From Macrotis lagotis (taxonomy: Eukaryota; Chordata; Mammalia; Peramelemorphia; Peramelidae): DNA of 64,000 bases. Positions within the stretch are counted from its first letter, which is position 1. The number at the start of each line of letters is the position of its first letter. Shown here piece after piece: positions 58,310 to 64,000 of the stretch. The notes under the pieces were generated by a model that was not told the DNA's origin, made no database searches, and saw nothing but the letters and a program-made list of their open reading frames with translations. The position numbers were made by a program, and so were the translations under genes. Where the stretch lies: contig NC_133664.1 of assembly GCF_037893015.1 (NCBI RefSeq), positions 127,950,478 through 128,014,477 of the forward strand. The letters run 5' to 3'.

Positions 58310-58775
58310 TAGTATTACTTACATTAAGTGCCCTCTATTCTGACACATGATTGATGAGCTCCTCCTAGAACCTCCTTTTTAAGGAGATCCAGGCTTGCTA
58401 GATCTTTCAGACTCCTGATTCTTTCAGCACTCCTGATTCTCCAGACTTTTTCTACCACATTTCCCCTCCCCTCTCCTTTTAGCTTCTTTCTTTTTGTCTT
58501 TCCCAATAAGAGTGTAAACTCCTTGAGGTCTGAGACTGTCTTCTCGCTTGGCTTGATATTGCCAAATCTTGGTTGGTTGGTGGTTGTCCTTTGTTTTCAA
58601 GAAGACCAAATTACATCACTATGCTGGGGTCAAAGTACATGACTGATAAGACCAGTTCAAACTTGGAAGGCTCTACCACAGATCTGGAACAAATAGTCCT
58701 TAAGAACAAGTCTTAGCATAGCCTGGAAAATAGTAAGCGCTTGATTAACTGTTTGTTGACTTGTTAACTCAACAT
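58310..58775 (+). mobile_element. L2 3' end split by a SINE
   Basis: Pyrimidine-rich 3' UTR, AATAAGAGTGTAAACTCCTT, GAGGTCTGAGACTGTCTT. After the insertion come TCTTAGCATAGCCTGGAAAA and TAGTAAGCGCTTGATTAACT. The two halves join as one L2 tail if 58563-58705 is taken out. Confidence 0.7.
58563..58705 (-). mobile_element. SINE fragment inside an L2 tail
   Basis: GGTGGTTGTCCTTTGTTTTC, AAGAAGACCAAATTACATCA, then sequence like that at 6510-6600. Fragment without the tRNA-like half; strand assigned by analogy with 49155. Confidence 0.45.
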
Positions 58776-59002
58776 GATCTCAGCAATGATTGCATTTTTT
58801 TTGACATACTGAAAGGTATGATTCTTCTAGAAAGAAAGCAGTAAAATTCTTCAACCTTTAGGCATCCTAAAGTGTTAAAAGGAACTGCTCTTGAATAGGA
58901 AAAACTGGCTTTGTAGTCAGCACATACAAATTCAAGCTCTATGATTTATTACTTGTCTTTTGACAAAATATATCACTCATTTCTATTAAAAACACTTAAG
59001 AG

Positions 59003-59098
59003 GGGGCAGCTACCAGACACTTAATAATTGCCTAGCTTTGTGACATTGGACAAGTCACTCTTAACCCCATTGCCTTAAATAAAAAAAAAAAACACTAG
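59003..59098 (+). mobile_element. WSINE1-type SINE with internal deletion
   Basis: GGGGGCAGCTA jumps straight to CCAGACACTTAATAATTGCC, so most of the tRNA-like head including box B is missing. The 3' half and A12 tail are normal. Confidence 0.85.
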
Positions 59099-59099
59099 A

Positions 59100-59640
59100 G
59101 AGCATGGAAATAAATGGAGTGTTCTTTAAAACAATAAGCAGTATCTATCTAAAACCATCAACAAGTATTATATGTAATGGGGTTAAGCTAGAAGCATTTC
59201 CAATAAGATCAGGAGTGAAACAAGGACTTCTGTGATCAACACTATTATTCAATAAGGTATTAGAAATGTTAGCTTTAGCAATAAGAGAAGAAAAGGAAGT
59301 TGAAGGAATTAGCATAGGTAATAAAGAACTAAACTCTTACTCTTTGTAAATGATACGATGGTATACTTCAATAATCCTAAAAAATCATCTAAAAAACTGC
59401 TTGAAATAATTAGTAACTTTAGCAAAGTAGCAGGATATAAAATAAACCCACATAAATCATCAGTATTCTATATATAACCAAAAAGACACAGTAGTAAGAG
59501 AGAGAAAGAGAAATTCCATTTAAAATAGCTATTGACAACATAAAATATTTGAGAGTCTATCTGCCAAGGGAAAATCCAGAAATCATAGGAAAACAAGTAT
59601 AAAATACTTTTTACACAAATAAAATCAGAGTTGAATAATT
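59100..59640 (+). mobile_element. L1 ORF2 reverse-transcriptase fragment
   Basis: CTATCTAAAACCATCAACAA, GTGAAACAAGGACTTCTGTG (the VKQGCP block, with a stop), CTTTGTAAATGATACGATGG (a mutated FADDM), ATAAACCCACATAAATCATC (the INPHKS block), then GAGTCTATCTGCCAAGGGAA. At least three stops; the second Asp of the catalytic DD motif is replaced here. Confidence 0.85.
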
Positions 59641-59701
59641 GAGCAAATGCTATTATTACTTGTATAGCCTTGGGGTAAGTTGCTTCCCTTTTGATCCTTT
59701 T

Positions 59702-59790
59702 TTTTTTTAAGTTTCTGAGGTCACATTTGAACTCATGTCCTCCTGACTCCTGGGCCAGTGCTCTATCTACTGTGCCACCTAGCTGTCCCG
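59702..59790 (-). mobile_element. 5'-half WSINE/Mar-type SINE, reverse, with target-site duplication
   Basis: T-run then TTTCTGAGGTCACATTTGAA, through to TGTGCCACCTAGCTGTCC. The 3' half of the SINE is missing. Flanked by CTTTTGATCCTTTT at 59688-59701 and 59791-59804. Confidence 0.9.
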
Positions 59791-59997
59791 CTTTTGATCC
59801 TTTTTGATGACAATTGGAATAGACGGTATCTAAATTCTCTGTCAGCTCTAACTTATTTATCCTTTAAAATATTTTCAATGTTAGTGGTCTGAGATAGTTT
59901 CAGTTCTAGATAAATTAGGGGAAAATGTTCTTAATTTCAAGAATAATCCCTCTCTCATTTCTCTAATGGAATTTTTTTTTCATCATAAGTGAATATT

Positions 59998-60146
59998 GGG
60001 AACCGCTAGGTGGTGCAGTGGTTAGAACATGGACCCTGGAGTCAAGAGAACCTGAGTTCAAATACAGCCTCAGACACTTAATCACTTAGCTGTGTGACCT
60101 TGGGCAACTCACTTAACCCCATTGTCTTGCAAAAACCAAAAAAAAA
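59998..60146 (+). mobile_element. WSINE1/Mar-type SINE
   Basis: GGGAACCGCTAGGTGGTGCA to CCATTGTCTTGCAAAAACCA and an A-tail. The ACTTAATAATTACCTAG block is shortened to ACTTAATCACTTAGCTGTG. Confidence 0.93.
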
Positions 60147-60532
60147 GTAAAAATAGACTCAAACTATGGGTACCACCTGTAATATCCTCAAATCACTAAT
60201 ATTTGTCACTAATGTGAATCTGTTGGCTATATCTGACCTTAGGAACCTCCTGGTAAGGATCAGTACAGTTGCACCTTAGGCATCCAGAAAAATGTCAGGT
60301 AAGTGAAGAATAAGGAGCAAATGTTTATCTTGATGAAAAGAAAGATGTTGCTAACTTTGGAGACTTTTACATCTTCCCGAAGTTTGTGAACTATTATAGC
60401 ATTTTAATTGACACTGAGGTTGATTATGGGATACTTTATTCACACTGTATTAGCTGATCTTCTCAATAACCAATTGAGATAGGAAAGTTAAATTTTATTG
60501 TGCCATTTTACAATTAAAGAAACCAAAACTTT

Positions 60533-60662
60533 GGTGGATAAAGCACCAGCCCTAGAGTCAGGAGGACCTGAGTTCAAATGTGGTCTCAGATATTTGACAT
60601 TTATTAGCTATGTGACCTTGAGCAAATCACTTAACTCCATTGCTCCATAAAAACCAAAAAAA
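60533..60662 (+). mobile_element. WSINE/Mar-type SINE, 5'-truncated
   Basis: Begins at GGTGGATAAAGCACCAGCCC, without the GGGGCAGCTAGGTG start, and ends in an A-rich tail. Confidence 0.88.
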
Positions 60663-60725
60663 GGAAGAACAAGAAGAACAGAAGGAAAAAGGAAGAAAAA
60701 AGACAAAGGAAAGAAAGAAGAGGAG
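60655..60725. repeat. Purine-only (GAA)n-like tract
   Basis: About 70 bases with almost only A and G, probably grown from the A-tail of the SINE at 60533. Confidence 0.8.
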
Positions 60726-60797
60726 AAAACCAAAGCTTTGTGAAATTCAGTGACTCACCCAATATCACACAGAGTGAAAGAGCAGGATCTTGATCCT

Positions 60798-60925
60798 AGG
60801 GCAACTAGGTGGCAAAGTGAATAGTGCACCAGCCCCTGGAGTCAGGAGGACCTGAGTTTAAATCTGGCCTCAGACTTACTAGCTGTGTGACCTTGGGTAA
60901 GTCATTGCCTTACAAAAAAGAAAAA
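60798..60925 (+). mobile_element. WSINE/Mar-type SINE
   Basis: GGGCAACTAGGTGGCAAAGT, CTGAGTTTAAATCTGGCCTC, TAGCTGTGTGACCTTGGGTA, short A-tail. Parts of the 3' half are deleted. Confidence 0.9.
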
Positions 60926-61443
60926 GGATAAAAAATTTCATAAAAAAGAAAATTGCTCAGATCTATTAGAACCAGATGGTAAAATAAAGATTTAAAAAAT
61001 AGAATTCATGAGTCACCTCCTGAAAGAAACCCTAAAAGAAAAAAATCCAATGAATATCATAGTTAAAATCTAGTTTTCATGTCAAAGAAAAAAATACTGT
61101 GCCAGTTTTTAAGTAATGTTACTATGAGTCCAAGAGTCAGTTAAAATGCACTCCCAGATAGAAATGTCTAACTTTGGATTAAAAAAAAGAAAAATTACTG
61201 TAAGCATCCATAAAGAAGCAATTCAAGTACAGAAGAAATTCACATCAGAATAGTACAAGAGATTTTAAAATATAATAGTTCTTTTTAAATATAATTATGA
61301 ATATTTAATGTGAGATATTCTGTAAGAATTATAAGTAATCAACAAGATCTCATGCTTATTATTTGCAAGATTTCACATTATTTTACAAATTCTGTTGAAC
61401 AAAACATTTTAAATGAAATAAATTATAACTTGAAAGATGTCTA

Positions 61444-61597
61444 TGGGGCGGCTAGGTGGCATAGTGGATAAAGCACCAGCCTTGGAGTCAGGAGTACCTG
61501 GGTTCAAATCCAGTCTCAGACACTTAATAATTACCTAGCTGTGTGGCCTTGGGCAAGCCACTTAACCCAATTTGCCTTGCTAAAAAACCTAAAAAAA
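61444..61597 (+). mobile_element. WSINE1-type SINE with target-site duplication
   Basis: GGGGCGGCTAGGTGGCATAG through to an A-rich tail. Flanked by exact 11-bp repeats AAAGATGTCTA (61433-61443 and 61598-61608). Little diverged from the majority sequence. Confidence 0.96.
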
Positions 61598-61608
61598 AAA
61601 GATGTCTA

Positions 61609-62829
61609 ACATGATATAATATACATATACAAACTTGGTTTTGATGTTGAACTTTTTTAGATCAACAAATTTTTATTGCATTTGACTCAACATCTTACAT
61701 GGATCTTTATTGAAGTTATTTCTGTATTTTGAATTGAAGCAAGAATAAATCAAAATGTTTGCTTATACAAATACATAGTGGAAAATAATTGGAGAATTTT
61801 ACAAACACTCCAAATAAGAGCTGGAAATTCATTTTTTATTCTTAGCCACCTAACCAATCAATGAAAATGAATAAGTAGGTACAATATAAAATATTTATAC
61901 TTTTATACCAGTAAATGATGAACACTATGTTAAATAATAAATGTATTTAAAGTTCAATTGCATTTGTTTCTAATTTTTAAAAATGTTTATATATGAAGTA
62001 AATTTTGTGAGGAAAGAATGCCCTTGGATGTGAATTTTTGCTTTTATCACTGATATTCCAGCTACATTGTCACAGAAATGCTATTCAATGTCTGACCAGT
62101 CTTGCTAATCAGTTCATCTGAAACTCTTCCAGGGAGAAGGATAGTAATTTCATTAGAAAATTAGTTCAAATAGGAAAATAGCCTTAAAAATGCAATAAGA
62201 GGCGATATAATGTTTACAGAAAGTTTTTGAAGATCTAGGATGACTAAAAATGTCTTATAATGTGTGTGCTCAGCAATTATGGTTTTCAAGCAACTGATGT
62301 TTGTCCTGTAGGAGTATAAAAAGTCGTATTATCTTGATAAAGTGATTACAGAGCTGTTAAGGTATGATTATAGGATCTTAAAAAAAGGGAATAGGGAAGT
62401 TATTCCTGTGCATGGTACAGAACACAAATGAGAATGTACCATTCATTGAAAATTGGTTTGTCCTTGAATGCCAAATCCTTGTTGTGTTTTGGAAACAATG
62501 TGATTACTGGTTGAAAAATTATATCTATATCTATATAGATATATATTCATATTGCTCTTAGAAGCATTCAGAGTTGGATGCAATCACTTCTAACACCAAA
62601 ATTATTTTATTCATGATTATGAATCTTTACATGTATGTATGTATATAATGTGTATACACATACTCATTGCCACAGAAGAATTATATTCATGAAACAGCAA
62701 TTGAAACTACCAAACCACATCCAAAAGAAAACCCCCTGATAAGATATATGACTCATCTCTTCCGCCATCTTTGCCCATAGAAATGGTAATATAATACATT
62801 CCAATCTGTTAAAGATCATAGGTTAATAT
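61609..62829. other. No gene seen; AT-rich
   Basis: Unassigned. Contains the perfect palindrome ATATCTATATAGATAT near 62528-62543 and a TATG/TGTA alternating stretch at 62630-62660. Confidence 0.35.
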
Positions 62830-62992
62830 AATTAGAGCTGAAAAGGGCTTGGAGTCTATCAAGTCCAAATTCCTCATTTTATAGATGAGGAAACTGAAAT
62901 ATAGAGTGATAAAATGATTTGTCTGGGATCACAGAACTAGTCTGAGACAAGATTTGAACTCATGTCACTCTGATTCCAAGCATCTCTTCTTT
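62830..62992 (-). mobile_element. MIR-family SINE, reverse, interrupted by L1
   Basis: GAGCTGAAAAGGGCTTGGAG, TTTTATAGATGAGGAAACTG, AGACAAGATTTGAACTCATG, TCTGATTCCAAGCATCTC. The element resumes after the L1 insertion at about 63956 with AGTCACTATAACATCTAGCT. Confidence 0.7.
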
Positions 62993-63939
62993 TTTTTTAA
63001 AGATTTTATTTATTTTGAGTTTTACAATTTTTCCCCTAATCTTAGTTCCCTCCCCCCACCCCACCTCCACAGAAGACAATTTGCCAGTCTTTACATTGTT
63101 TCCATGGTATACATTGATCTAAATTGAGTGTGATGAGAGAGAAATCATATCCTTAAGGAAGAAACATAAAGTATAAGAGATAACAAGATCAGACAATAAG
63201 ATATCAGTTTTTTTTTTTCCTAAATTAAAGGTGATAGTCCTTGGTCTTTGTTCAAACTTCACAGTTCTTTCTCTGGATACAGATGGTATTCTCCATTGCA
63301 GACAGCCCAAAATTGTCCCTGATTGTTGCACTGATGGAATGAGCAAGTCCATCAAGGTTGATCAGCCCCCCCCACATTGCTGTTAGGGTATACAGTGTTC
63401 TTCTGGTTCTGTTCATCTCACTCAGCATCAGTTCATGCAAATTCCTCCAGGCTTCCCTGAATTCCCATCCCTCCTGATTTCTAATAGAACAATAGTGTTC
63501 CGTGACATATATATGCCAGAGTTTGCTAAGCCATTCCCCAATTAAAGAACATTTACTTGATTTCCAATTCTTTGCCACCACAAACAGGGCTACTATGAAT
63601 ATTTTTGTACAAGTGATGTTTTCATCATCTCTTCAGGGTATAGACCCAGTAGTGGTATTGCTGGATCAAAGGGTATGTACACTTTTGTTGCCCTTTGGGC
63701 ATAGTTCCAAATTTCTCTCCTGAAAGGTTGGATGAGTTCACAGCTCCACCAACAATAGTGTCCCAGATTTCCCACAACCCTTCCAACAATGATCATTATC
63801 CTTTGTGGTCATGTTGGCCAGTCTGAGAGTATGAGGTGGTACCTCAGACAACCTTTAATTTGCATTTTTCTAATAAGTCATGATTTAGAACAATTTTTCA
63901 TATGACTATGGATTGCTTTGATCTCTTCATCTGTAAATT
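62993..63939 (-). mobile_element. 5'-truncated L1 with 16-bp target-site duplication
   Basis: In reverse this is the end of L1 ORF2 and its 3' UTR. The C-terminal part includes PFDPAIPLLGLYPEE (in the open frame 63796-63593) and KNWKSSKCSLIGEWLSKLWH (63581-63252). The 3' UTR runs to the T-run at 62993. The flanks CAAGCATCTCTTCTTT (62977-62992 and 63940-63955) are identical over 16 bases. ORF2 is broken between the two open frames, near 63582-63592. Confidence 0.9.
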
Positions 63940-64000
63940 CAAGCATCTCTTCTTTAGTCACTATAACATCTAGCTACTCTTTTGGGAATGCACTTGGGAT

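Noticed and set aside
61444-61530. tRNA genes in the SINE heads
   Set aside because: The heads keep A- and B-box-like sequence, but do not fold into a full cloverleaf with an acceptor stem and are followed by SINE bodies.
62519-62550. Palindrome ATATCTATATAGATAT as a protein-binding site or hairpin
   Set aside because: It sits in a TA/TC-rich stretch where such palindromes arise easily, and there is no neighbouring gene to regulate.
1-64000. Regularly repeated 150-base blocks as a CRISPR or other array
   Set aside because: They are dispersed in both orientations, have A-tails and individual target-site duplications, and match tRNA-derived SINEs.

Overview
This window looks like intergenic and intronic nuclear DNA from a mammal, most likely a marsupial. 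The evidence is AT-rich, repeat-crowded sequence; many copies of a tRNA-derived SINE of the marsupial WSINE1/Mar1 type (conserved head, core ending in an ACTTAATAATTACCTAGCTG-like block, A-rich tail); marsupial-type L1 3' ends; L2, MIR and CR1-clade fossils; and long CA and TA microsatellites. The family names come from recognising consensus sequences, not from a database search, and I cannot settle the species.

Only one protein-coding gene is supported. It is a hyaluronidase of the sperm PH-20 (SPAM1) type on the minus strand, with three coding exons: 23724-22768 (319 codons), 21946-21857 (30 codons) and 18206-17442 (254 codons plus stop). All junctions have GT..AG sites and are in phase 0, giving a predicted protein of 603 residues. 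The N-terminal hydrophobic segment, the catalytic Asp-Trp-Glu, all twelve disulphide cysteines of the family, the EGF-like region and a hydrophobic C-terminus are present. The region after the last paired cysteine is about three times as long as in human PH-20. A further 5' untranslated exon probably lies beyond the acceptor at 23791-23792.

Layout: 1-6700 holds old MIR, L1, Mar1 and L2 remnants. 6721-8565 is an L1 ORF2 3' fragment with a SINE inserted in it, followed by a remnant of a different LINE class (8646-9130). 12.8-16.1 kb has a possible solo LTR and an ORF1-only L1 relative (HAL1-like) with two nested SINEs. 17.4-23.8 kb is the hyaluronidase gene. 24-50 kb is SINEs, L2 fragments, nested L1 and microsatellites. 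51-55 kb is dominated by a decayed CR1-clade LINE on the minus strand that still shows its FxxxD-like and YADD reverse-transcriptase motifs. 55-64 kb is more SINEs, L1 ORF2 pieces and, at the end, a 5'-truncated L1 with an exact 16-bp target-site duplication.

There are no bacterial operons, CRISPR arrays, rRNA genes or free-standing tRNA genes. I found no convincing undescribed system. The points most worth checking are the long C-terminal region of the hyaluronidase, the rearranged CR1 copies and several well-marked nested insertions.
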